Positions 54,863 to 63,600 of a DNA stretch of 64,000 nt are shown here, in pieces (within the stretch, counting starts at the first letter, position 1; every line of letters begins with the position of its first letter). Origin of the DNA: Granulicella sp. (GTDB taxonomy: Bacteria > Acidobacteriota > Terriglobia > Terriglobales > Acidobacteriaceae). The notes under the pieces were generated by a model that saw nothing but the letters and a program-made list of their open reading frames with translations, was not told the DNA's origin and did no database searches. The DNA lies in contig JANXYX010000043.1 of NCBI GenBank assembly GCA_025408425.1, positions 1-64,000 of the forward strand, given 5' to 3'. The translations under genes were made by a program, and so were the position numbers.

Positions 54863-55588
54863 ATGCTTCTCTCCAAACGCGCAGCAGCCGAATTCTTCGG
54901 CACTTTCTGGCTGGTCTTCGGGGGCTGCGGCAGCGCTGTCCTCGCCGCAGCCTTTCCCACCCTCGGCATAGGATTCGTCGGCGTCTCCCTCGCCTTCGGT
55001 CTCACCGTCCTCACCATGGCCTTCGCCATCGGACATGTCTCTGGATGCCACCTCAACCCTGCTGTCTCCGTCGGCCTCGTTGTCGGTAAGCGCTTCCCAG
55101 CCTCCGAACTCCCCGCCTATATCGTCGCCCAGGTCACGGGAGCAATCACCGCCTCAGGCGTCCTGTATCTCATCGCCAGCGGCAACCCCGCCTTCTCGCT
55201 AGCAGGAGGATTCGCCTCCAACGGCTACGGAGTCCACTCTCCCGGCGGCTACTCGATGCTCTCCGCCTTCCTCATCGAGGTCGTCCTCACTGCCTTCTTC
55301 CTCTTGGTCATCCTCGGCTCTACCGATGAGCGCGCCCCAAAGGGCTTCGCCCCCATCGCCATCGGCCTCTGCCTCACCCTCATCCACCTCATCAGCATCC
55401 CGGTCACCAACACCTCGGTCAACCCTGCCCGCAGCACCGGTCCCGCCATCTTCGTCGGCGGATGGGCAATCAGCCAACTCTGGCTCTTCTGGGTAGCTCC
55501 CATCCTTGGAGCCGTCCTCGGCGGCCTCATCTCCACCACTCTCTTCAGTGCCCCGCAGGAGCCAGTCCGCGAGCAGATGTCAAAGTAA
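54863..55588 (+). CDS. aqpZ: Aquaporin Z
   Basis: A 241-residue water channel of the MIP family. Six membrane helices are evident, with two NPA half-helices: [11 protein letters not shown] and [10 protein letters not shown]. The Arg following the second NPA supplies the selectivity filter; GCGSAVLAA and the narrow-filter residues fit AqpZ rather than glycerol facilitators. A modest GAGG lies upstream. The 240-bp gap before it holds only a short inverted repeat (TTGGCA/TGCCAA, about 54643-54663). Confidence 0.94.
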   Translation: MLLSKRAAAEFFGTFWLVFGGCGSAVLAAAFPTLGIGFVGVSLAFGLTVLTMAFAIGHVSGCHLNPAVSVGLVVGKRFPASELPAYIVAQVTGAITASGVLYLIASGNPAFSLAGGFASNGYGVHSPGGYSMLSAFLIEVVLTAFFLLVILGSTDERAPKGFAPIAIGLCLTLIHLISIPVTNTSVNPARSTGPAIFVGGWAISQLWLFWVAPILGAVLGGLISTTLFSAPQEPVREQMSK

Positions 55589-55607
55589 GTCAGCCTTAAA
55601 CAAAACA

Positions 55608-55639
55608 GTCCGTTCGCAGTTCAAACCCTGCGAACGGAC
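55608..55639. terminator. Terminator hairpin between aqpZ and lgt
   Basis: GTCCGTTCGCA (55608-55618) pairs perfectly with TGCGAACGGAC (55629-55639) over a 10-nt loop, between convergent genes. Confidence 0.65.
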
Positions 55640-55657
55640 GCACTCCCTATCTTGCCG

Positions 55658-56506
55658 CTAAGCCCGCGGCTCCGCGACCAGCTTCGGCTCCCACTGAACT
55701 TTCTTAGCCCAGGCCACAGCCATGATCCCTAAGCCCAGCAGCACGCTTCCCAGCGCAGCTACTTGCGCATTACTCATACCCCAGTAAATTCGTGGATTGA
55801 TCCGCACAAACTCCACCAGAAACCGTCCAACCCCACTCAGCACAAGGTAAAGTCCCGCCAGCCAACCCACGGGCTTTGACGTCTTCCCCAGCCTCCAGAT
55901 CACCCAGAACACGACCACCGAAAAAATCAGTTCGTAGATCGGCGTAGGCTGCACCAGCGCTGTCGTTGGCACCAGCGCATCCGGCCGCATATGCACACCC
56001 CAGGGCAGCGTCGTTGGAATCCCGTAATCTCCATCCCCACTCGTCAGACACCCAATCCGCCCGACCCCATATCCAATCGCTGCTGCCGGAGCGGCTAGAT
56101 CCAGCATCCGCAGCGCACCCATCCAGCCAGACATCCCTTGCGGCCTCGCCACCCGTCCCTGCCACATCAGCATCAGAATCCCGGCCGACATCCCGCCGTA
56201 CCACGCAAACCCGGCCTGAAACCAGTGCAGAAATCCCATCAATACGTCTACCGGATGTCCCCAGCCTGGCATCCCGATCTCTCGCATCGCCAGCCGCAAC
56301 TCCGTCAGACTCTGCAACTCATGCCACGTCTTCGCGCCAATCACGCCCGCAATCACCACAAACGCCACAACATTCAGCGCATCTGCGTCCACGCCGTTAC
56401 GCACAAAATTCCGGTGCAAAACCACCGTCGCCACCACTGCCGCAAACCACAACAGCAGTCCAAACGTGCCCAGGTGGATAGGGCCAATACTCAGATAGGG
56501 ATACAT
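55658..56506 (-). CDS. lgt: Prolipoprotein diacylglyceryl transferase
   Basis: A 282-residue multi-span inner-membrane enzyme that transfers diacylglycerol to the lipobox Cys. Conserved regions include the N-terminal IGPIHLGTFGLLLWFA, GFAWYGGMSAGI, the signature GYGVGRIGCLTSGDGDYG with the essential Arg, and RFLVEFVRINPR. About seven hydrophobic segments are visible. It works upstream of LspA, whose gene is 8 kb away. It is divergent from hpt with a 67-bp gap. Confidence 0.94.
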   Translation of the reverse strand: MYPYLSIGPIHLGTFGLLLWFAAVVATVVLHRNFVRNGVDADALNVVAFVVIAGVIGAKTWHELQSLTELRLAMREIGMPGWGHPVDVLMGFLHWFQAGFAWYGGMSAGILMLMWQGRVARPQGMSGWMGALRMLDLAAPAAAIGYGVGRIGCLTSGDGDYGIPTTLPWGVHMRPDALVPTTALVQPTPIYELIFSVVVFWVIWRLGKTSKPVGWLAGLYLVLSGVGRFLVEFVRINPRIYWGMSNAQVAALGSVLLGLGIMAVAWAKKVQWEPKLVAEPRA

Positions 56507-56573
56507 AAGCCTCGCTTACCTAAAGTATAGTAACCCTTCCCCTCAACCCACCATTCGCGCTAACCTGACGTTC

Positions 56574-57134
56574 ATGCCTACCAGCACGCCGACCTTCCCC
56601 CCCGCCTCCTCCATGCAGGTCCTTTTCACCAAACAACAGATCGCTGACCGCACCCGCGAGATCGGTGCCCAGATCACCGAAGACTACGCCGGCAAGTCCA
56701 TAGTCCTCATCGGAGTCCTCAAAGGAGCGGCCATCTTCCTCGCCGACCTCGCCCGCGCCATCGAAGTAGATAACACCTTCGACTTCGTCGCCGTCTCCAG
56801 CTACGGCCGCGCAAAGGTCTCCTCCGGAGCCGTCAAACTCATCAAGGACATCGACAACCCCATCGAGGGCAAGCACGTCATCATCGTCGAAGACATCCTC
56901 GACACCGGCCTCACCCTCAGCTACCTCCGCGGCCTCATGCTCCAGCACAAGCCCGCCTCCCTCAAGATCGCTACCTGCCTCGACAAACCCGAACGCCGCC
57001 TCGTCCCCATCGAAGCCGACTACATAGCCTTCAAGATCCCCAACCAGTTCGTCATCGGCTACGGCATGGACTACGCCGAACGCTACCGCGGAGTAGATGA
57101 CATCCGACTATTCCCCGAAGGCGCCGGCCACTGA
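56574..57134 (+). CDS. hpt: Hypoxanthine phosphoribosyltransferase
   Basis: A 186-residue purine salvage enzyme. The PRPP-binding motif is VIIVEDILDTGLTLSYL, preceded by LIGVLKGAAIFLADL and FDFVAVSSYG, and followed by ADYIAFKIPNQFVIGYGMDY. It converts hypoxanthine or guanine and PRPP to IMP or GMP. TAACCT (56561-56566) ends 7 nt before the ATG without a Shine-Dalgarno; an internal Met (about residue 14) is an alternative start. Confidence 0.94.
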   Translation: MPTSTPTFPPASSMQVLFTKQQIADRTREIGAQITEDYAGKSIVLIGVLKGAAIFLADLARAIEVDNTFDFVAVSSYGRAKVSSGAVKLIKDIDNPIEGKHVIIVEDILDTGLTLSYLRGLMLQHKPASLKIATCLDKPERRLVPIEADYIAFKIPNQFVIGYGMDYAERYRGVDDIRLFPEGAGH

Positions 57135-57334
57135 AGTAACCCATCGTCTGACTCGGACCGTCGAATCTTCTGCAACCGCGGACCAGGCACCACGCGCCTG
57201 CCATCGCCAATTCGTGCGATCAGCGTCGCCCGTGCCGTCCGCTTTCGCGACGACTTGTGAAATCCCCACAGACAAGTAAGAAAGAATACGGTCGGCAAAA
57301 AATCCAGGAGTATAAACTTCAGCACCGATGACAT
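57083..57334 (-). CDS. Candidate small membrane protein
   Basis: An 83-codon frame starting at an ATG with a strong GGAGGG 6 nt upstream. It has one N-terminal hydrophobic helix (FILLDFLPTVFFLTCLWGF) followed by a basic region (HKSSRKRTARATLIAR). Its 3' end overlaps the hpt 3' end by 52 bp, and the C-terminal third looks like antisense of hpt, so the real extent is uncertain. No family recognised. Confidence 0.4.
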   Translation of the reverse strand: MSSVLKFILLDFLPTVFFLTCLWGFHKSSRKRTARATLIARIGDGRRVVPGPRLQKIRRSESDDGLLQWPAPSGNSRMSSTPR

Positions 57335-57426
57335 GAACCCTCCAACGTCTGTCCAACGACGCTCTTGATTCAATGCCTATGACCGTAAAGAGTGCATAGA
57401 GAAGTCATAAATGATTCATAAAGTTC

Positions 57427-58461
57427 CTAGTCGTCCACACATAACCCAAACTCCCCCGCCAGCAACTCGTAACTCCGCACCCGCTTCGCATGCTCCCAGA
57501 CAATCGTATTCACCACCACTTCTCCAATCCCCAGATCCCCCGCCATCCGCTCTAGCTGCTCCCTCACCCGCGACGGAGTCCCCACAAAATACCGCGGCCA
57601 CTCCCCCTCCTCAACCGCCATATCCCCAAACAATCGCAACTCTCGAACCGCATCCTCCGGCGAGGCCACCGGCCGTCGATCTCCGGTCCGAATCCGCAGC
57701 TGCAGCAGCCTCACGCTGCTATGCAGATAGTCCGCCTCCTCCTGCGTCTCCGCGCAAATCACTCCCACCGCAACCGTAGCCTCCGGCACCAGCCTTTCCC
57801 TTCCACCCCGAAACCCTCGCGTATAAGCCTCAATCGCTGATCGCGTATGCACCGGACTGAAGAAGTGAGCAAACGCATACGGCAGCCCAAACTCCACCGC
57901 AGCAACCGAACTCCACATGCTTGACCCCAATATCCACACATCCGGCCCTCCCGGCATCTCTGGAGACACCCGCAAACCGCCAAACCAGTGCCCAGCCGGG
58001 AAATCCCGATCAAAGTAAGCCAGCAACTCCGCCACCTGCTCCGGAAAATCATCCTCCATCTGTACCTTCCGACTCCGCCGCAGCGCCAGCGCCTCCACCG
58101 GCCCACCCCCCGGAGCCCGTCCAATCCCCAGATCCACCCTGCCCGGGTACAGCGCATGCAGAGTCCGAAAAACCTCCGCCACCTTGAAAGCCGAGTAATG
58201 CGGCAGCATGATCCCGCCCGAACCAATCCGAATCCGCTGCGTCTCCGCCCCAATCCGCGCCAGCATTACCTCAGGAGCCGTACACGCCAGAGTATCCATC
58301 GCATGATGCTCCGACATCCAGAAGCGTGTATAACCCAGCGAATCCACCCGTCGCGCCAGCGCAATAGACTCCTGCAATGCTTCTCCCGGCGTACGCCCCG
58401 CCGAAACTGGTGCCTGATCCAACACCGACAGCCGTAAACCCTTTACTATCTCGCTACTCAT
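57427..58461 (-). CDS. LLM-class flavin-dependent oxidoreductase (MsnO8-like)
   Basis: A 344-residue TIM-barrel oxidoreductase of the bacterial luciferase superfamily. Characteristic segments are LSVLDQAPVSAGRTPGEAL, SLGYTRFWMSEHH, IRIGSGGIMLPHYSAFKVAE and LGIGRAPGG. It uses reduced flavin; the substrate is unknown and neighbours give no clue. ATG at 58459-58461 begins just before the conserved LSVLDQ strand; 32 extra upstream codons are rejected as atypical. The E250 element lies directly upstream. Confidence 0.9.
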   Translation of the reverse strand: MSSEIVKGLRLSVLDQAPVSAGRTPGEALQESIALARRVDSLGYTRFWMSEHHAMDTLACTAPEVMLARIGAETQRIRIGSGGIMLPHYSAFKVAEVFRTLHALYPGRVDLGIGRAPGGGPVEALALRRSRKVQMEDDFPEQVAELLAYFDRDFPAGHWFGGLRVSPEMPGGPDVWILGSSMWSSVAAVEFGLPYAFAHFFSPVHTRSAIEAYTRGFRGGRERLVPEATVAVGVICAETQEEADYLHSSVRLLQLRIRTGDRRPVASPEDAVRELRLFGDMAVEEGEWPRYFVGTPSRVREQLERMAGDLGIGEVVVNTIVWEHAKRVRSYELLAGEFGLCVDD

Positions 58462-58530
58462 AATCCATTGGATGTCCGCCACACAGTCACGCTTCTTTCC
58501 CACAGCCCAAAGTCCATCCGACCCAAAACC

Positions 58531-58805
58531 TGTCAAGCCCCAAAACCATATAAACAACTGAAACTAAAGTAAATAAATCGTGCCGACTAGTTATGCCCAA
58601 CCTTCTATAATTGATATAGGCCTCAAGGAGAGGAGCTGCGCTTCACAGGCCAGCCTCGTTCTTGAAGTTATGTATTCCCGCTAACCCCAATGATTCCTAT
58701 ATTTTACCCATAACCACAATGGATACAATAGCTTAGAAGGTTGTAATTTAGCATCCATCTGTAAACAAGCACCTTAGCTTGGGGTACCCCCTGGGGGGAG
58801 GGGGT
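58531..58805 (+). repeat. Intergenic element family E250, copy 2 (upstream of deoC)
   Basis: A non-coding 275-bp stretch matching 20064-20315 block by block: TGTCAAGCCCCAAAACC (58531-58547), GTGCCG (58580-58585), TATAATT (58606-58612, again 20 bp after GTGCCG), CTATATTTTACC (about 58701), and GGGGTACCCCCTGGGGGGA plus GGGGGT (58781-58805). Between blocks the two copies differ substantially in sequence and length. It ends 63 bp before deoC, which has its own AAGGAG site. Most of the 407-bp gap between the LLM gene and deoC is this element. Confidence 0.6.
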
Positions 58806-58868
58806 CAATAATGCCAGACTCAGCCTTCGTATGATAGAAACAGACCGGCACTAAGCCGAAGGAGCAAC

Positions 58869-59642
58869 ATGAGTACCCTGTCGCGCACTGCATCACCGCT
58901 CTTTGACGCCGAGGCGTTCGCCACCCACACCCTCTCCTCCCCGAAGCATCTGGCAGCCGTACTAGACCACACTCTCCTCAAGCCCGACGCCACCCGCGCC
59001 CAGGTACTCCAACTCTGCAGCGAGGCCGCCGAGCATCGTTTCGCTTGCGCCATGGTTAACCCCTACTGGGTCTCCCTCGCGGCCTCAGCCCTCGCTGGCA
59101 CCGGAATCCCCGTCGGCGTCGTCGTCGGCTTCCCCCTGGGAGCCACCCTCTCCAGCTCCAAACGTGATGAAACCGTCCGCGTCATCAAGCATGGAGCTCA
59201 TGACGTAGACATGGTCCTCAACATCGGCCTCCTCAAATCCGGTCAACCCAGCGACTACGAAGCCGTCCAGCAGGACATCCGCGGCGTCGTAGAGCTAGCC
59301 CACGCCTCCGGCGCCATCGTAAAAGTCATCCTTGAGACCTGCCTCCTCACCTTCGAAGAGAAGCTTCGCGCCTCAGAGCTAGCTCTCAACGCAGGTGCCG
59401 ACTTCCTCAAGACCAGCACTGGATTTGCCAACGGTGGTGCCACCCGCGACGACATCACAATCCTTCGCGGCATAGCTGGCAACCGCGCCGGCGTCAAAGC
59501 CTCCGGCGGCATCCGCTCCCTCACCGATGCCACCACCATGCTCAACGCTGGAGCCTCCCGCATCGGGGCCAGCGCCAGCGTAAAGATCCTCGCCGAACTC
59601 GCCGGCCAACTTCACACCCCTGCTCAATCCGGCGGGTACTAA
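58869..59642 (+). CDS. deoC: Deoxyribose-phosphate aldolase
   Basis: A 257-residue class I aldolase that splits 2-deoxyribose 5-phosphate to acetaldehyde and glyceraldehyde 3-phosphate. Conserved regions are VLDHTLLKPDATRAQV, VGFPLGATLSSSKRDE, the Schiff-base Lys in AIVKVILETCLL, FLKTSTGFANGGAT and the second Lys in AGVKASGGIRSL. AAGGAG lies 6 nt before the ATG. TATGAT (58830-58835) upstream could be a -10, but no good -35 was found. Confidence 0.96.
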   Translation: MSTLSRTASPLFDAEAFATHTLSSPKHLAAVLDHTLLKPDATRAQVLQLCSEAAEHRFACAMVNPYWVSLAASALAGTGIPVGVVVGFPLGATLSSSKRDETVRVIKHGAHDVDMVLNIGLLKSGQPSDYEAVQQDIRGVVELAHASGAIVKVILETCLLTFEEKLRASELALNAGADFLKTSTGFANGGATRDDITILRGIAGNRAGVKASGGIRSLTDATTMLNAGASRIGASASVKILAELAGQLHTPAQSGGY

Positions 59643-59752
59643 GCCCTCAACTCCTGAACTGGCAGCAGAAAACCGCGCCATCCAGGACACTTTCACGCAT
59701 TTTCACCAATACTCGCGAGTCAACCTTGCCGGTAGTATCATCGGCTATTCCT

Positions 59753-61630
59753 ATGTCTACCACCTACAAACCGCGCCGCTCCACCGACGCCGGTGACGAC
59801 ATTGCCGAATCCCAGGATCACTTTGAAGGCGATTACCGTCCCGCGCCTGACAGCCCCCAGATTCCAAAAACGCCCGAGATCCGCGTCGAGCCGCTCCAGC
59901 TCGACTTCCTCCACACACTGGCCGACGCACTCAACACCACCCTCGACCTCAATACCCTCATGCACCGCGTCGCCGACCTCGTCCGCGCCGTCATCGACTA
60001 CCGTATCTTCGCCATCCTCCTCCTCAACGACCGCGCACACGATCTCCGGATGCGCTTCCAAATCGGCCACACCCCGGAAATCGAGCGCATGCGCATCAAG
60101 CTCGGCCGCGGAGTAGTCGGCCAGTCAGCTCTACAGCGCGCCTCCATGCTTATAGAGGACGTCACCAAGCTAGACAACTACATCAACGCCAATCCTGACG
60201 TCCGCTCCGAGCTCGCCGTCCCCCTCATCGTCAAGAACAAAGTCATCGGCGTCATCGACATACAGTCCATCTCCCCCGCGTTCTTTACGAAAGACCATCA
60301 ACGCCTCCTGGAACTCGTCGCCTCCCGCGTAGCGATTGCTGTCGAAAACGCTCGCCTCTACACCCGCGTCTCCCGCCAGGCCCAGACCCTCACCGTCCTC
60401 AATGAAATCTCCCGCGAGATCACTAGCATCCTCGATCTCGACGACCTCCTGGAGCGCATCGGCTCGCTGCTCAAACGCGTCATCGACTACCAGATGTTCA
60501 CCATCCTTCTCTGGAGCGACCGCCGCGAACAGCTGGAGCATCGCTTCTCCTCCCGCTATGGCGAACGCATCACCCGCGAGCGCACCATCGCCCTTGGTCA
60601 GGGCATCATCGGTACTGCCGCGGAACAACGCCAGCCCATCCTCGTCCCGGATGTCCGCAAGGACACACGCTATCTCGCGGAAAACCCCGAAACCCGATCC
60701 GAACTCTCCGTTCCACTCATCTACAAAGGCAAGGTCATCGGTGTCCTCGATCTCGAACACACTCGAGTCAACTACTTCAACGAGGACCACCAGCGCACCC
60801 TCAGCACCCTCGCAGCACAGGTAGCTATCAGCATCGCCAACGCCCGCCTCTACCAGCGAATCCACGAGGAAGAGCAGCGTATGGAACGTGACTTGGAGAT
60901 GGCTCGCCAAGTCCAGCTTCGCCTCCTGCCCTCGTCGCCGCCCAAGCCCCAGCGCGCAGAGTTTGCCGCTGCATTCCGCCCCGCCCGATCCATCGGCGGC
61001 GACGTATACGACTTCCTCGACTACGGCCCGGGCCGAACCGCACTTGCCGTAGGCGATGTCTCAGGAAAAGCAGCTCCTGCGGCCCTCTATGCCGCGCTCG
61101 TCAGCGGAATCCTCCGCTCCCTCGCCACCCAGCACCTTCCGCCGGCAGAGTTGCTGGCCGCCTTGAATGATCAACTCCAGGAGCGGAAACTCGACTCCCA
61201 GTACGTCACCATGCTCATCGCCGTGTGGGACGACTTCAACCAGACCCTTGAGATCGCCAACGCCGGCTCCGTCCAGCCTCTATTCGTCACCTCTTCCCAC
61301 GCCAGCATCACCAACGGAATTGAAGTCAAAACCATCCAGGCGGAAGGCTTTCCCCTCGGACTCTTCCCAAACGCCGAATACGAAGCCTTCACCCTCTCCA
61401 CTCAGCCCGGAGATTTGATCGTGTTCTTCTCCGATGGCATCGTTGACGCCGAAAACTCGCAGCGCGAAATGTTTGGCACCGACCGTCTCTCCACACTGCT
61501 CCAGCGCCATCCCACCGCAACACAAAGTGCTCAGGCCGCCGTCAACGCCATCCTCGAAGCGGTAAACCAGTTCCAGTCCGGCACCGAACACTTTGACGAC
61601 GAAACCGTAGTCGTCCTCCGCGCTATCTAA
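59753..61630 (+). CDS. GAF-GAF-SpoIIE phosphatase (PP2C-type)
   Basis: A 625-residue cytosolic signalling protein. Two similar GAF domains (about 50-205 and 215-375; both contain DYRIFAILL or DYQMFTILL, GRGVVGQ or GQGIIGT, and RSELAVPLI or RSELSVPLI) are followed by a linker helix (MERDLEMARQVQLRLLPSSPP) and a SpoIIE PP2C domain with IGGDVYDFLD, VGDVSGKAAPAALYAAL and LIVFFSDGIVDAENSQ, which carry the metal Asp residues. It probably dephosphorylates an anti-sigma-factor antagonist. ATG at 59753 is preferred to an upstream TTG. Confidence 0.93.
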   Translation: MSTTYKPRRSTDAGDDIAESQDHFEGDYRPAPDSPQIPKTPEIRVEPLQLDFLHTLADALNTTLDLNTLMHRVADLVRAVIDYRIFAILLLNDRAHDLRMRFQIGHTPEIERMRIKLGRGVVGQSALQRASMLIEDVTKLDNYINANPDVRSELAVPLIVKNKVIGVIDIQSISPAFFTKDHQRLLELVASRVAIAVENARLYTRVSRQAQTLTVLNEISREITSILDLDDLLERIGSLLKRVIDYQMFTILLWSDRREQLEHRFSSRYGERITRERTIALGQGIIGTAAEQRQPILVPDVRKDTRYLAENPETRSELSVPLIYKGKVIGVLDLEHTRVNYFNEDHQRTLSTLAAQVAISIANARLYQRIHEEEQRMERDLEMARQVQLRLLPSSPPKPQRAEFAAAFRPARSIGGDVYDFLDYGPGRTALAVGDVSGKAAPAALYAALVSGILRSLATQHLPPAELLAALNDQLQERKLDSQYVTMLIAVWDDFNQTLEIANAGSVQPLFVTSSHASITNGIEVKTIQAEGFPLGLFPNAEYEAFTLSTQPGDLIVFFSDGIVDAENSQREMFGTDRLSTLLQRHPTATQSAQAAVNAILEAVNQFQSGTEHFDDETVVVLRAI

Positions 61631-61819
61631 GCTGAATAGATACTTTGCGGCCCAGGGAAGCCAATCAGTCGAAGTGTATCGACGATCGAGAAACCCAGTG
61701 CCCTCCCTTGGATCTCAAAAGTAGCAAGAACGTCACTACCGCCAGCCAGTACAAGAGCACATAATATCGGTAGGTTCAGCGCTGTGCAGTTTCCTGTTGC
61801 AGCACGTCCAGGGAGACGG

Positions 61820-63529
61820 ATGAGCATTTCGAAACAATGGCTTCCCCGATCTGTTGAGTGCCTCTACGGCTATACCTCAGCGAAATTCACTCCGGATCTC
61901 GTTGCAGGTGTCACCGTTGGACTCGTCGCACTCCCCCTTGCGATGGCCTTCGCCATCGCATCTGGAGTCACTCCGCAAGCTGGACTCTACACTGCGATCG
62001 TCGCCGGCTTCCTCATATCTGCCCTCGGTGGTTCTCGCACCCAGATCGGCGGGCCCACCGGCGCCTTCGTCGTAATCGTTGCAGGCATCGTGGCAAAGTT
62101 CGGCATCTCAGGCCTCTCCCTCGTCGCTCTTATGGCCGGAGTCATTCTGGTCATCATGGGCCTCACCGGTCTCGGCACCGCCGTCAAGTACATCCCTCGC
62201 CCTGTCACCATTGGCTTCACCGGTGGCATTGCCCTCCTCATCGCGTCGACGCAGATCAAGGACTTCCTCGGCCTAAAAACTCCGCCCGTCCCCAGCGAGT
62301 TCATTCCACGCATCAGCATGTTGATCCAGCACATCGGCACCACTCACTGGGAGACTGTCACTGTCGCGCTTGTTTCGCTCGCAACTATCCTCTTTTGGCC
62401 AAGACTGACCAAACGAGTACCCGGTTCGATCGTAGCCCTGTCTCTCGCGACGGCGGCTACTGCACTCTTGCATCTTCCAATCGAAACGGTAGGCACCAAA
62501 TTCGGAGGCATTCCTCATGGCTTCCCGCACTTTGCGTTGCCCGTCTTCCACGCCACTCATATTCTTCCGCTCCTACCGTCAGCCTTCACCGTCGCCATGC
62601 TCGCCGCGGTCGAAAGCCTGCTCTCTGCCGTAGTCGCCGATGGCATGAGCGGAGATCATCACAACTCAAACGTCGAACTCGTTGCCCAGGGAGTTGCGAA
62701 CATCGTCACACCCCTCTTCGGAGGAATTCCAGCCACCGGAGCGATAGCCCGAACGGCAACCAACATCAAGTCGGGGGCACTGACCCCAATGGCCGGGATG
62801 ATCCACGCGCTCGTCCTGCTCGTGATCATCCTCATAGCAGCACCCTTGGTCAGCTTCGTCCCTCTCGCCTCACTTGCCGCCGTCCTCTTTGTCGTCGCTT
62901 ACAACATGAGCGAGTGGCGCGAAATCGGCACCATTCTTCGCCTCTCCAAGACCGACATCGCCGTCTGGTTCACTACCTTCGCCCTCACCGTCTTCGCCGA
63001 TCTCACCGTCGCCGTCGGCGTCGGCATGGCACTCGCGGCACTGCTCTACATCTACCGCATCGCCGAAACCACCAGCGTCGCCCCCGTCACCGAGCAGTAC
63101 CTATTGGATGGCCAGGCCCACATTCTTCAGGACAAGGAGATTCCACCAAACGTAACCATCCTCCGCATCCACGGCCCATTTCTATTCGGCGCAACGGAAA
63201 AACTTATCGATGCCACCAAGGATCTCAATCAATTCGCACCTATTGTCATCCTTCGCTTGCGCAATATGACGGCACTCGACGCAACCGGAATCCACGCGCT
63301 GGAAGCATTTGCAGATCGGCTCCACAAAGCAGGAAAATTTCTTCTCCTCTGCGGTGCCAGAGATCAGCCAGCACGCCTCCTCGCTCAGTCGACATTCTCC
63401 AAACACCTTGGAACCGCCAATATCGTCCCCAACGTGCAGGCAGCCCTGGCACGCGCCGCCGAACTCAACGCCGAGTTCGATGGCGTCGCGCAGAATCTCG
63501 CCAGCGAAATCGTGCGCCACCCGCTGTAG
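61820..63529 (+). CDS. SulP-family anion transporter with STAS domain
   Basis: A 569-residue inner-membrane transporter. About 10-12 hydrophobic helices include DLVAGVTVGLVALPLAMAFA, GLYTAIVAGFLISALGGSRTQIGGPTGAF and FGGIPATGAIARTATN, all typical of SulP/SLC26. The C-terminal STAS domain (about 450-560, with VTILRIHGPFLFGATEKL and LRNMTALDATGIHALE) is cytosolic. The substrate may be sulfate, bicarbonate or another anion. ATG at 61820 has GGGAGA upstream; a GTG 36 bp upstream is possible. The preceding phosphatase targets STAS-like proteins in other systems, but a link is not shown. Confidence 0.92.
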   Translation: MSISKQWLPRSVECLYGYTSAKFTPDLVAGVTVGLVALPLAMAFAIASGVTPQAGLYTAIVAGFLISALGGSRTQIGGPTGAFVVIVAGIVAKFGISGLSLVALMAGVILVIMGLTGLGTAVKYIPRPVTIGFTGGIALLIASTQIKDFLGLKTPPVPSEFIPRISMLIQHIGTTHWETVTVALVSLATILFWPRLTKRVPGSIVALSLATAATALLHLPIETVGTKFGGIPHGFPHFALPVFHATHILPLLPSAFTVAMLAAVESLLSAVVADGMSGDHHNSNVELVAQGVANIVTPLFGGIPATGAIARTATNIKSGALTPMAGMIHALVLLVIILIAAPLVSFVPLASLAAVLFVVAYNMSEWREIGTILRLSKTDIAVWFTTFALTVFADLTVAVGVGMALAALLYIYRIAETTSVAPVTEQYLLDGQAHILQDKEIPPNVTILRIHGPFLFGATEKLIDATKDLNQFAPIVILRLRNMTALDATGIHALEAFADRLHKAGKFLLLCGARDQPARLLAQSTFSKHLGTANIVPNVQAALARAAELNAEFDGVAQNLASEIVRHPL

Positions 63530-63600
63530 TCCACACCAAACTCATCAAATTAGTGCGCATCGCCCCCGGCAGCCCCTCACATGCCTTAAACTAGAAATCA

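Noticed and set aside
61627..61827. Small minus-strand gene between the SpoIIE phosphatase and SulP genes
   Set aside because: It overlaps the SulP start, has no ribosome-binding site and no convincing protein features.
59753..63529. SpoIIE phosphatase and SulP-STAS transporter as a signalling pair
   Set aside because: Adjacent and co-oriented, but 190 bp apart with separate start signals; SulP STAS domains are not established substrates of such phosphatases.
61858..63594. A 578-codon plus-strand frame overlapping the SulP gene
   Set aside because: Arg/His/Ser/Pro-rich +2-frame shadow of the transporter. The SulP frame has clear membrane helices and a STAS domain.
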